Assembly (NCBI GenBank): GCA_036557665.1
Contig: DATBHG010000007.1
Location: 10,870-74,869, forward strand
Length of the DNA: 64,000 bases
From: VAZQ01 sp036557665
Lineage (GTDB): Bacteria > Pseudomonadota > Alphaproteobacteria > Rhizobiales > Xanthobacteraceae
Direction of reading: 5' to 3'
Shown: positions 7,539-15,550 of the stretch, one piece after another
How the letters are laid out: the number at the start of each line of letters is the position of its first letter
Position numbering within the stretch: position 1 is the stretch's first letter
Notes under the pieces: generated by a model
Database searches by the model: none
Told to the model about the DNA's origin: nothing
The model's input: only the letters and a program-made list of their open reading frames with translations
Position numbers and translations under genes: made by a program

Positions 7539-9215
7539 TCAACGCAGCTCGCGTACGACCCGGAAGCCGTTGGGAAAATAGCGCACGTCGGTATCATAGC
7601 GAAAACGAGCCATGGACCGGACGGCCTTGCCGGGACTGTCGTACGCGCCTCCGCGGAGCACCCGCAGCCGGCACTGCCCCGCCGTCCATGCCGAGCCGTC
7701 GTTCGGGGCGCCACGATAATTGTCATTCCAGCAGTCTTCCACCCACTCGGCGACATTGCCGGCGGTGTCATAAAGGCCAAACGGATTTGGCGGGTAGGTA
7801 CCTACTTTGGCCGTTTGCTGGCCGGCGCCGGCCCCACATTCCCGGCAGTTGGCCTGATGCGAGCCCATCTCGCGACCCCACCAATATGGAGTAGTCGTTC
7901 CAGCCCGCGCGGCGTACTCCCATTCCGCTTCGGTCGGAAGCCGGTAGGTCTGGCCGGTCTTCTTGGAAAGCCAAGCCGTGAATGCCTTGGCATCGACCCA
8001 GCTGGTATCGATGATTGGTCGGGCCCCGCGCCCCCACTCACGATCGTCGGGCTGAGCTTTGCAGCCTTTCTCCTCCACACAGCGGTCCCATTGATCGAAG
8101 GTCACCTCGTAACGGCCGATGGCGAACGGCTTTGAGATGCTCACACGGTGCACCGGGTTTTCGTAGTCGTTATTTGAGCCCATCTCGAACGAGCCGGCTC
8201 CCACGACCACCATCTCAGGGCATTGGGAACAATCCCGAAACGTCTGCCCCGGCTTGGCGTCGCTGCGAATGGGCTCGCCCGACGCGGAGCTAGGCGAAGG
8301 CGAGGGCGGTGGGGCGGACACAGGTGCGGGCGGCCGGGCAGAGACAGGCGGAGGCGAGGGCGGGGCGGCTGACACAGGCGGAGGCGGCGGCGGCGGGGTA
8401 ATGGGGGGAGCGGGCGGAGGAGCAGGAGGCGGGCCAGGGGGGGTGGCGCCAGATCGCGAAGCACCGAAATAGAACTCCTCGATCAGGGAAGAGGCGACCC
8501 AGGGTACCTGCTCGTTGTTGGTCGCACGAGAGACCCCGATGCGTCCCCGGTTGAATACCTCCTCGGCCGTCAAATTTGGCACTCGCAGCTCTTTTGTGAG
8601 CTCGGTGACAAATACGCTGTTGGTTCCGCTGCCTTCATTGAGCAGCTTGCCCGGAGCAGTGGAATAGATCGCAAGCGTACCTTCCGGCGCGTCAATCACC
8701 GCGAGTCCGGCAGGAGAGGCGCGAAAGCGCCGCTCGAAAGGGTTGCGGCGCGCGGCGTCGATAATGACGATTTTTACCTTGGCCCCCCTGCGATTCATCT
8801 CGTTCAAAGTATTGTCCAGGCTGAACCCCTCGCGCCGCAAATCCGATTCGTTCCAGATCTGCGCATTCACGGGGATCAGATAGGTCTGCCTTGCGGTCTG
8901 AATGCCGTAGCCGCTGAAGTACAGAAGCGCGGCCGAGCCGGTTCGGATCTTGCCTAGGAACGCATCAAGCGCGCGCTGCATGTCCTCCTTGCTGAGGTTC
9001 TCCTTGAGATCCACGTCAAAATCGTTGCGGCGTAGCTCTTCTGCAATGGTGCGGGCGTCCCGGATCGTGGTCGAGAGAGGGGTGCTTGCATCGGGATAGG
9101 CCGCATTCCCGATAACGAGAGCTACGCGACCAGGGCGCTGCTGCGCTTGCGCGCCACCCAGCAGCATTGCCGCCCAGAAGATCAGGCCCAGCCATGACAA
9201 GAGCCGCATGTTCAT
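7539..9215 (-). CDS. Catalytically degenerate caspase-like (C14) domain fused to FGE-sulfatase (SUMF1) domain
   Basis: 558 residues from the ATG at 9215 (alternative 9209); the longer frame to 9275 lacks a signal start. A signal peptide covers 1-25 and a caspase p20-like fold about 28-250 (GRVALVIGNAAYPD; LLYFSGYGIQ; VKIVIIDAARRNPFERRF). The usual SGHG His is Tyr103 and the DACR Cys is Ala155, so both catalytic residues are missing. A Pro-rich linker follows (about 258-310), then an FGE-sulfatase domain (about 325-558: GAGSFEMGS, YRLPTEAEWEYAARAG, GNVAEWVEDC, RVLRGGAYDS). It is probably a periplasmic binding protein rather than a protease. It heads the signalling operon. Confidence 0.88.
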   Translation of the reverse strand: MNMRLLSWLGLIFWAAMLLGGAQAQQRPGRVALVIGNAAYPDASTPLSTTIRDARTIAEELRRNDFDVDLKENLSKEDMQRALDAFLGKIRTGSAALLYFSGYGIQTARQTYLIPVNAQIWNESDLRREGFSLDNTLNEMNRRGAKVKIVIIDAARRNPFERRFRASPAGLAVIDAPEGTLAIYSTAPGKLLNEGSGTNSVFVTELTKELRVPNLTAEEVFNRGRIGVSRATNNEQVPWVASSLIEEFYFGASRSGATPPGPPPAPPPAPPITPPPPPPPVSAAPPSPPPVSARPPAPVSAPPPSPSPSSASGEPIRSDAKPGQTFRDCSQCPEMVVVGAGSFEMGSNNDYENPVHRVSISKPFAIGRYEVTFDQWDRCVEEKGCKAQPDDREWGRGARPIIDTSWVDAKAFTAWLSKKTGQTYRLPTEAEWEYAARAGTTTPYWWGREMGSHQANCRECGAGAGQQTAKVGTYPPNPFGLYDTAGNVAEWVEDCWNDNYRGAPNDGSAWTAGQCRLRVLRGGAYDSPGKAVRSMARFRYDTDVRYFPNGFRVVRELR

Positions 9216-9669
9216 TATACGCCTTTTGGATCGAGCAGAACTCAATATCACCACTCTTGAGCCGGAGGTCCGCACTCACGCCGGCATTACCGCATCGGGC
9301 ACGGCTGCTCCAGAACCGGTAGGTGCCGCGAGGTCGCAGCTTCTCCGCCGTTCAAACGCGCGCTCCTGGACATTACGCCAGCAATACTAACATTCTATCC
9401 GCTTTCTTCGGCACCGTACAACAGGCGATGGAGTCGCGGTCATCGCGCTCTACACCCATAGCCGGACCCGGCCTTCGATCCATCTTGCAACAGCCAAAGG
9501 GCTGTGCGGCGCTCAGGTTTCGGGTTTCCGAGGAAGCGATAATCTGTTATGTTTGTTTGCAGCATCAGGCAGGTTTTGCGGCCCCTGCCGATTTGATCAT
9601 TTGTCGAGTCCGGGTGATCTCGGGACGTTCCGGACGAATCCCAGGTTCGCTATCTCGTGGGTATCTTGA
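9216..9669. other. 454-base intergenic region, divergent promoters expected
   Basis: This lies between the starts of the caspase-like gene (minus) and the DUF2147-like gene (plus). I see no convincing gene, RNA or repeat. A stop codon at 9667-9669, directly before the ATG at 9670, closes the frame of the downstream gene, so that gene cannot be extended upstream. Confidence 0.5.
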
Positions 9670-10158
9670 ATGGGCCGCAAGCTGACCCTCTGGGATTTTT
9701 CGCACGGCTCGCCAAGAGTGTGGGAGCATCGTTCGGAGAAGCCCGACGGGTCGAAGCTCGTGGCTGGCGCCGAGCCCACCGCCGTGGGTCTCTGGGAGCA
9801 GATCGACGAGAGGTCCGGAGATACCCACTCCTGGTTCAGGATCACGGAGCGCGACGGTGTCTATGAGGGTACAGTCGCGAAAATCTGCTCGCCGTCGACC
9901 CGCGCGGAAAAAAGCTCCGCATCTTTTGTCGGCGTGAAAATCATTACCGGGATGCGGCGGGACGGGACCTCGTACCAAAATGGCACGATCACGGATCCGC
10001 GCGATGGCTCGCGCTACAGCGCGTTGATGCGACTCAGTGCGGATGGCCAAAAGCTGGAAGTGCGCGGTTACATCGGGATTTCGCTGCTCGGCCGGAGCCA
10101 GATTTGGAGACGGCTGCCCGACGATGCGCTCACACATGAGGCGTCTGAGGCCTGCTGA
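9670..10158 (+). CDS. DUF2147-like protein without recognisable signal peptide
   Basis: 162 residues. From about residue 38 it follows the DUF2147 pattern: VGLWEQIDERSGDTHSWFRI, GVYEGTVAKI, ITGMRRDGTSYQNGTITDP, DGSRYSALMRLSADGQKLEVRGYIGI and a terminal LGRSQIWRRLP. Relatives are normally exported with an N-terminal signal. Here the first 35 residues are polar (MGRKLTLWDFSHGSPRVWEH), and an in-frame stop directly before the ATG excludes an upstream extension. Either the protein is cytoplasmic or the signal region has been lost. The role of the family is unknown. Confidence 0.72.
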   Translation: MGRKLTLWDFSHGSPRVWEHRSEKPDGSKLVAGAEPTAVGLWEQIDERSGDTHSWFRITERDGVYEGTVAKICSPSTRAEKSSASFVGVKIITGMRRDGTSYQNGTITDPRDGSRYSALMRLSADGQKLEVRGYIGISLLGRSQIWRRLPDDALTHEASEAC

Positions 10159-10382
10159 GCGCGTGTTGCGACGCGCCCATGAATGCCTGTGTGCGCGGCG
10201 AAATTTGCTGCTCGGCCCGAGCGGTGCCGTCCGGTCGCGAATCGCATGGTGGCACATCCGAGCAGTTGAGAAACTCCCGCCGTTGGTCAGGCGCTTCGTC
10301 GCCCGATCGTCGCCTGCTGCCCCAACCAACTCCTTGTCGCAGCACATGAAAAGATTTAGGCTGGCGCACGCTGCCATTTGCG

Positions 10383-11996
10383 ATGCAGATTGCGGGATGG
10401 CTCATGCGGCTTGCTGACAATTTCGGTACACGGCGAGTTCTGCTGGTATTTCCCCATTACGCCCCATCCTTCGGAACACTGGAATTTTCCTATCCCCTGA
10501 CCGACGGCATGTGTGCAAACATGCCGCCGCAGGGCCTGCTCGTGATTGCCGCCTACTTGCCCGCCTCCTGGGAGGTTCGCTTCATCGACGAGAATATTCG
10601 ACGTGCCGAGGCAGAGGATTTCCGGTGGGCGGAGGTGGTGTTCGTCAGCGGGATGCATATTCAGCGACGCCAGATCGAAGACCTCTGCCGGCGTGCCCAT
10701 GCATTTGAACGCACGGCGGTTCTTGGCGGCTCCTCAGTCTCGGCGTGTCCTCACTATTACCCCAGCTTCGATTATCTTCATGTCGGAGAGCTGGGAGATG
10801 CAACGGACCAGCTTGTGGAACGGCTGGCGCAGGATCCGGCTCGACCCGAGTGCCAAGTGGTGTTCAAGACCACGCAGCGGCGCGATCTCACCGATTTCCC
10901 CGTCCCCCGCTACGAGCTTGCGGAGCTCAAGCGCTATTTTCTGGTCAGCTTGCAGTTCTCCAGCGGGTGTCCGTACGTCTGTGAGTTTTGCGATATCCCG
11001 AACCTCTATGGCCGCAACCCCCGCCTGAAAACTCCCGAGCAGGTCACGATCGAGCTCGACAAGCTGCTCGAATGCGAATCGTCGGGATGGATCTATTTCG
11101 TCGACGATAATTTCGTCGGCAATCGGAAGGCGGCGCGAGAGCTGCTTCCGCACCTCATCGCATGGCAGAAGCGCAACGGCTATCCGTTCGTGTTCGGTTG
11201 CGAGGCGACCCTCAATGTTGCCAAGCGACCTGAGATACTCGGGCTCATGCGCGAAGCACATTTTTACGGAATGTTCTGTGGCATCGAGACGCCCGAGCCC
11301 GACGCCCTCAAGGCGATAGCGAAAGACCACAATCTGATGGTGCCGATTCTGGAGTCCATAGGGACGCTCAACAGCTTCGGTATCGAAGTTTTCGCCGGGA
11401 TCATCCTTGGCTTTGATACCGACACTCCGGAGACCGGCTGTCGCCTGGTGGAGTTCATCGAGCGGTCCAAAATCCCGATCCTCCTCATCAATTTACTGCA
11501 GGCACTGCCCGTTACACCCCTATGGGATCGGCTTGAACGCTCCGGTCGGATTGTGGACGACGAGAGCCGCGAATCGAATGTGGAATTCCTTATGCCTTAC
11601 GAGCAAGTCATGGCGATGTACCGCGACGTCATGCTTCGAGTTTATGATCCCAAGAACGTGTTCGCCCGTTTCGAGCATCAGGTCAAAGCGACCTACCCGA
11701 ATCGCCGAAGGCAGGAGTGGAACGCGGGCCGGATCAATTGGCGCAATGCCAAACGGGGTATCAGCATCATCTCTCGGGTCCTGTGGCATGTGGGGGTACG
11801 CGGCGATTACAAGCGCGTGTTCTGGACATTTGCGCTGCGGCGGCTGCTGCACGGGGACATCGAGTGCGTTCTGCGGGTAGCCATCGGGGCGCATCATCTG
11901 ATCGTTTTCACGCGGGAGGCAACGTCCGGACGTGCGAATGCGTCCTACTATTCGCACCGCGACCGCAGCGACGTGCTGGCGCTTGCGGCAGAGTGA
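10383..11996 (+). CDS. hpnP: Hopanoid C-2 methylase HpnP (B12-binding radical SAM)
   Basis: 537 residues (alternative ATG 10404). An N-terminal cobalamin-binding Rossmann domain (about 18-160, with MPPQGLLVIAAYLPASWEVR and SGMHIQRRQIED) is followed by a radical SAM domain with C196-x3-C200-x2-C203 (SGCPYVCEFCDIP). The C-terminal part (about 370-537) is of the DUF4070 type seen in HpnP (LLQALPVTPLWDRLER; NAKRGISIISRVLWHVGVRGDYKRVFWTFALRRL). The sequence closely follows my memory of Rhodopseudomonas HpnP and is unlike the C-3 methylase HpnR. The enzyme adds a methyl group at C-2 of hopanoid ring A. The squalene-hopene cyclase gene lies 1.4 kb downstream, which supports the call. Confidence 0.9.
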   Translation: MQIAGWLMRLADNFGTRRVLLVFPHYAPSFGTLEFSYPLTDGMCANMPPQGLLVIAAYLPASWEVRFIDENIRRAEAEDFRWAEVVFVSGMHIQRRQIEDLCRRAHAFERTAVLGGSSVSACPHYYPSFDYLHVGELGDATDQLVERLAQDPARPECQVVFKTTQRRDLTDFPVPRYELAELKRYFLVSLQFSSGCPYVCEFCDIPNLYGRNPRLKTPEQVTIELDKLLECESSGWIYFVDDNFVGNRKAARELLPHLIAWQKRNGYPFVFGCEATLNVAKRPEILGLMREAHFYGMFCGIETPEPDALKAIAKDHNLMVPILESIGTLNSFGIEVFAGIILGFDTDTPETGCRLVEFIERSKIPILLINLLQALPVTPLWDRLERSGRIVDDESRESNVEFLMPYEQVMAMYRDVMLRVYDPKNVFARFEHQVKATYPNRRRQEWNAGRINWRNAKRGISIISRVLWHVGVRGDYKRVFWTFALRRLLHGDIECVLRVAIGAHHLIVFTREATSGRANASYYSHRDRSDVLALAAE

Positions 11997-12139
11997 CGCG
12001 CGGCCTGTGCGTAGGGTGACCCGCAGTCGCAGCGTGAGTGGCTTTGCAGCAGGCGCAACTTCGCCTAGCATTGTCGGAAGGGCAACGGGGTGATCTATCC
12101 CCAAGACGCGGTTTCGAACCTAGAGAGGGACGCGAGACA

Positions 12140-13384
12140 ATGATTGCGCTCCACCAAACCCTATTGCACAAGGCCGTGAGACTTCTGGCGCGTGCGCTGC
12201 TCGCGTGCGCTATCGGGGGAGCCGCCGGATCGGCTGCCTACGCTCAACGCACCGGCGGTCCAACACCTTCCGGCCCGGGCGCCGAGGTGTATTTCATCGA
12301 TCTCAAGGATGGAGCGACGGTGCCTGGGAAGCTGAAGCTCTTCTTCGGCCTGCGCAACATGGGCATTGCACCCGCCGGTTCTGATCGTCCGAACTCAGGC
12401 CATCATCACCTGTTGATCGACGCCCAGCTGCCCCCACTCAATAAGCCCATCCCGAACGACTTCAACCACTTGCATTTTGGCGGCGGTCAGACCGAGGCCG
12501 AGATCACGCTCAAACCCGGCGAGCACACGCTGCAACTCTTGATGGGGGACAAAGATCATATTCCACACTCACCCCCGGTCATGTCGCAACGCATTCACGT
12601 GCGGGTCGAGGGGTCCGAAGGCGCCGGTCTTACCGGCGGGCCGTCGAAATCGGCGCCCGGCGCGCAAGTCTATTTCACCGATCCGATCAAGGAAGGCGCT
12701 GTCCTGCCGCCCAAGTTCACCGTATACTTTGGCCTGAAGGGCATGGGCCTGGCGCCTGCCGGCACCGATCGCGAGAATTCCGGTCATCATCACCTTTTGG
12801 TCGACACCGACCTGCCGCCGCTCGATCAGCCCATCCCCAACGACTTCAATCATCTTCATTTCGGCGCCGGGCAGAGCGAGGCTGAGATCACCCTGAAGCA
12901 CGGCCCGCATACGCTCCAACTCCTGTTCGGTGACAAGGACCACATTCCCCATACCCCTCCGGTCATGTCCCCGCTGGTTCATGTGCGCGTGGTCGACCCC
13001 TCGCTGCGGAAGCCCTCGCCGCCGGATGCCCGGGTCTACTTCGTCGGCCTCGCCGATGGGGCTTACCTGCCGCCGAAGGCGACCATACGGTTCGGGCTCA
13101 GCAACATGGGCGTGGCACCCGCTGGCATCGAGCGGCTCAATACCGGCCATCATCACCTTTTGATCGATACCAAGCTGCCGTCGCTTGACGACCCCATTCC
13201 CAACGACTTCAATCATCTGCATTTCGGCGGCGGGCAAACCGAGGCAACGATAGAGCTGAGGCCAGGCAAGCATACGCTTCAACTCCTGCTTGGAGACGAG
13301 AACCACATCCCGCACAATCCGCCGGTCATGTCCAAGCCGATCACGGTGATCGTGACCGCGACGGGGCGAAGACCGGGGGGCTAG
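12140..13384 (+). CDS. Exported protein with three tandem DUF4399 domains
   Basis: 414 residues from the ATG at 12140, chosen because a signal peptide starts there (hydrophobic 10-35, ending SAAYAQ). Three repeats of about 110-120 residues follow, near 48-157, 173-285 and 295-405. Each has a VYF start, FGLxxMGxAPAG, NxGHHHLL(I/V)D, PIPNDFNHLHFGxGQ(T/S)EA, a HTLQLLxGDxxHIPHxPPVMS close and a final beta strand. Family members usually have one such domain, so triplication is unusual. The His-rich GHHHLL, HLHF and HIPH motifs could bind metal, but that is inference. It lies between hpnP and shc, with no direct evidence of a hopanoid role. Confidence 0.9.
   Translation: MIALHQTLLHKAVRLLARALLACAIGGAAGSAAYAQRTGGPTPSGPGAEVYFIDLKDGATVPGKLKLFFGLRNMGIAPAGSDRPNSGHHHLLIDAQLPPLNKPIPNDFNHLHFGGGQTEAEITLKPGEHTLQLLMGDKDHIPHSPPVMSQRIHVRVEGSEGAGLTGGPSKSAPGAQVYFTDPIKEGAVLPPKFTVYFGLKGMGLAPAGTDRENSGHHHLLVDTDLPPLDQPIPNDFNHLHFGAGQSEAEITLKHGPHTLQLLFGDKDHIPHTPPVMSPLVHVRVVDPSLRKPSPPDARVYFVGLADGAYLPPKATIRFGLSNMGVAPAGIERLNTGHHHLLIDTKLPSLDDPIPNDFNHLHFGGGQTEATIELRPGKHTLQLLLGDENHIPHNPPVMSKPITVIVTATGRRPGG
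12290..13350 (+). repeat. Three intragenic DNA repeats encoding DUF4399 domains
   Basis: Units begin near 12290, 12665 and 13030 and are each about 310-330 bases. The stretches encoding PIPNDFNHLHFG and GHHHLL are nearly identical at the DNA level between copies, which points to within-gene duplication with some homogenisation. Confidence 0.75.
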
Positions 13385-13445
13385 GCACGCCGGCGCAGAG
13401 CGCGGCGGCACGCGGGATCTCACGATCCTCGCTGCGGTCGCTGTG

Positions 13446-15461
13446 TTACATGGCCGCGCCCACTCTGCGTGAGTGGGCCGCCTTGAGATTCCGATAGCGC
13501 GCCAATGCCCAGAGCGGAAAATATTTCGAGTAGCCGTGAAAGCGCATCAAGAAGACGCGGGGAAACCCGGTGAAGGTAAAACGCAGCTCCTCCCAGAAGC
13601 CATCGCTGCCCTGCGTCTTCAGGAGATATGCAATTCCGCGTGTGACCGCAGGATTATCGGCCTCCCCCGCGGCCATCAGAGCGAGCAGGGCCCAAGCGGT
13701 CTGCGAAGCGGTGCTCGGCGCCGCCTCGTGACCATTGTAATCGAGCTTGTAGCTGCTGCAGTCCTCTCCCCATCCACCATCCGGGTTCTGAATTTCAACG
13801 AGCCAGGCTACTGCCTTGCGAAACTCGGGGGCGGCATGCTCCAGCCCTACGGCATTGAAGGCGCATAAAGCCGACCAGGTGCCGTTGATGTAGTTGACGG
13901 CCCATCTACCGTACCAGCTGCCGTCCTTTCTCTGGGCCCGGCGCAAATAGTCCAGCGCACGTTTAAGGATTGGGGTCTCGGCCGTCATGCCGCCCTGCGC
14001 CAGCAGCGAGACCGTGCGCGCCGTCATGTCCTCGGTCGGGGGATCGAGAAAGGCGGCATGGTCCGCGTAAGGAATATGATTGATCCAGTAGTGGGTATTG
14101 TCAGCATCGAAGGCACCCCAGCCGCCGTTTCCACTCTGCATGCCAACCAGCCATTCGCGTGCACGAGCAATTGCGGTGCGGAATTCCGGATCTCCCGCTC
14201 GGTGCAGGGCCATTGCAGCCACTGCCGTGTCATCAGTATCAGGATAGTAGGAGTTGCCGTATTGGAACGCCCAGCCGCCTGGGCGGACATTCGGCCGCTG
14301 TACGCTCCAGTCGCCTCTCACGCCGAGGATCTGGTGTGGCAGCAGCCATCTTAACCCGCTGCGCACTTGTGCCTCGGAGCGCTCGCCACCTACTTCGAGC
14401 AGAGCGTGACAGGCGAGCACGGTGTCCCAAATCGGCGAGACGGTCGCCTGGCAGTAGGCCTCATGCTCGTGCACGACCATGTACTTCTCGATCGCCTTGC
14501 GGGCGATTGCCCGGTGCGGGTGATCTTCCGCGTAGCCGAGCGCGTCGTACATCATCACCGTGTTCGCCATTGGCGGAAAGATCGCGCCGAGACCATCCTC
14601 CCCGTTTAGCCGCTTCGTGACCCAGGCGACTGCGCGATCGATGGCGCGTTTGCGCATGCTCATGGGGAGCATCGGCTCAGCGGTGTGCAACAGAAGATCA
14701 ATTGCCTTGAACAGCCAGAACCATGCCGGATCCTGATGCGGGGCGCGGGGCGCCGCTCCTCTTTGTTCCAGCGGCTCGAGAAACAGCTCTTCGACCTTGA
14801 TGCCTCTGGGATTGCGGCCCTGCGGCTTGAGCGCCTGCACCACCATCAATGGAATGACGGTACAGCGGCTCCAATAGGAGATCTTATCGAGGTGGAAGGG
14901 AAACCATTTCGGCAGCAGCATGATCTCGACCGGCGCGAGCGGAAGCCTGCGCCAGGGAATGAAACCGAACAGGGCCAGCAAAATCCGGGTAAAGACATTG
15001 GCGCGGGAAGCTCCGCCCCGCGCGCGAATGGCCTCGCGTGCGCGCACCATATGCGGCGCATCGGGGGAGTCGCCGATCATCTTCAGGCCGAAATACGCCT
15101 TGACGCTGGCGCTCATGTCGAAATCGCCGTCGTGGAACAAAGGCCAACCGCCGTGTGCGCCTTGGATGCGGCGGAGATAGTTGCCGATCTTGGTTTCCAG
15201 CGCCGTGTCTACTGGCTCAGCCAGATAATGGCGCAGCAGAACATATTCCGCCGGACTCGTAGCATCCGCTTCGCACTCGAAGACCCAATGCCCGTCAGCC
15301 TTCTGGCAGTTGAGCAGCGCGGTGGTCGCTGCTTCAATGCCTGCTTCGAGGCCTCCGATCGAGACCGGATCTGGATGAATGGATGTGCCGTCCGCTCTAT
15401 CGTGCTGAGGGACGATTGATCGGGATCGCTCGCTTACCAGCTGACTAGACTCCGTGTTCAA
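13446..15461 (-). CDS. shc: Squalene-hopene cyclase
   Basis: 671 residues, close to the usual 630-720. The protonating DxDD motif is at 408-411 (PDTDDTA). Several QW repeats are visible (GHWVFECEAD, GGWPLFHDGD, GNGGWGAFDADN, DGSWYGRWAVNYINGTW, NPDGGWGEDC, GSDGFWEE). The ending GFPRVFLMRFHGYSKYFPLWALARY is typical. It cyclises squalene to hopene or hopanol at the membrane and provides the substrate for hopanoid modification by the neighbouring hpnP. It is transcribed away from hpnP and starts 89 bases after the RND pump stop, so it could share that transcript. Confidence 0.97.
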   Translation of the reverse strand: MNTESSQLVSERSRSIVPQHDRADGTSIHPDPVSIGGLEAGIEAATTALLNCQKADGHWVFECEADATSPAEYVLLRHYLAEPVDTALETKIGNYLRRIQGAHGGWPLFHDGDFDMSASVKAYFGLKMIGDSPDAPHMVRAREAIRARGGASRANVFTRILLALFGFIPWRRLPLAPVEIMLLPKWFPFHLDKISYWSRCTVIPLMVVQALKPQGRNPRGIKVEELFLEPLEQRGAAPRAPHQDPAWFWLFKAIDLLLHTAEPMLPMSMRKRAIDRAVAWVTKRLNGEDGLGAIFPPMANTVMMYDALGYAEDHPHRAIARKAIEKYMVVHEHEAYCQATVSPIWDTVLACHALLEVGGERSEAQVRSGLRWLLPHQILGVRGDWSVQRPNVRPGGWAFQYGNSYYPDTDDTAVAAMALHRAGDPEFRTAIARAREWLVGMQSGNGGWGAFDADNTHYWINHIPYADHAAFLDPPTEDMTARTVSLLAQGGMTAETPILKRALDYLRRAQRKDGSWYGRWAVNYINGTWSALCAFNAVGLEHAAPEFRKAVAWLVEIQNPDGGWGEDCSSYKLDYNGHEAAPSTASQTAWALLALMAAGEADNPAVTRGIAYLLKTQGSDGFWEELRFTFTGFPRVFLMRFHGYSKYFPLWALARYRNLKAAHSRRVGAAM

Positions 15462-15550
15462 TCCTCGATCCTCACCAGATGAGCGCTAGCCTGTCACTGA
15501 CGCAGCTCGTTATCCCGTTCGCCCGATCGCCAAGGGTTCGAGGGTGTACA

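Noticed and set aside
10383..11996. Hopanoid C-3 methylase (HpnR)
   Set aside because: The sequence follows the HpnP type with a DUF4070-like C-terminus rather than HpnR.
12095..12125. TTCGAAC motif resembling a tRNA T-loop
   Set aside because: No acceptor stem, anticodon stem or CCA-proximal pairing around it.
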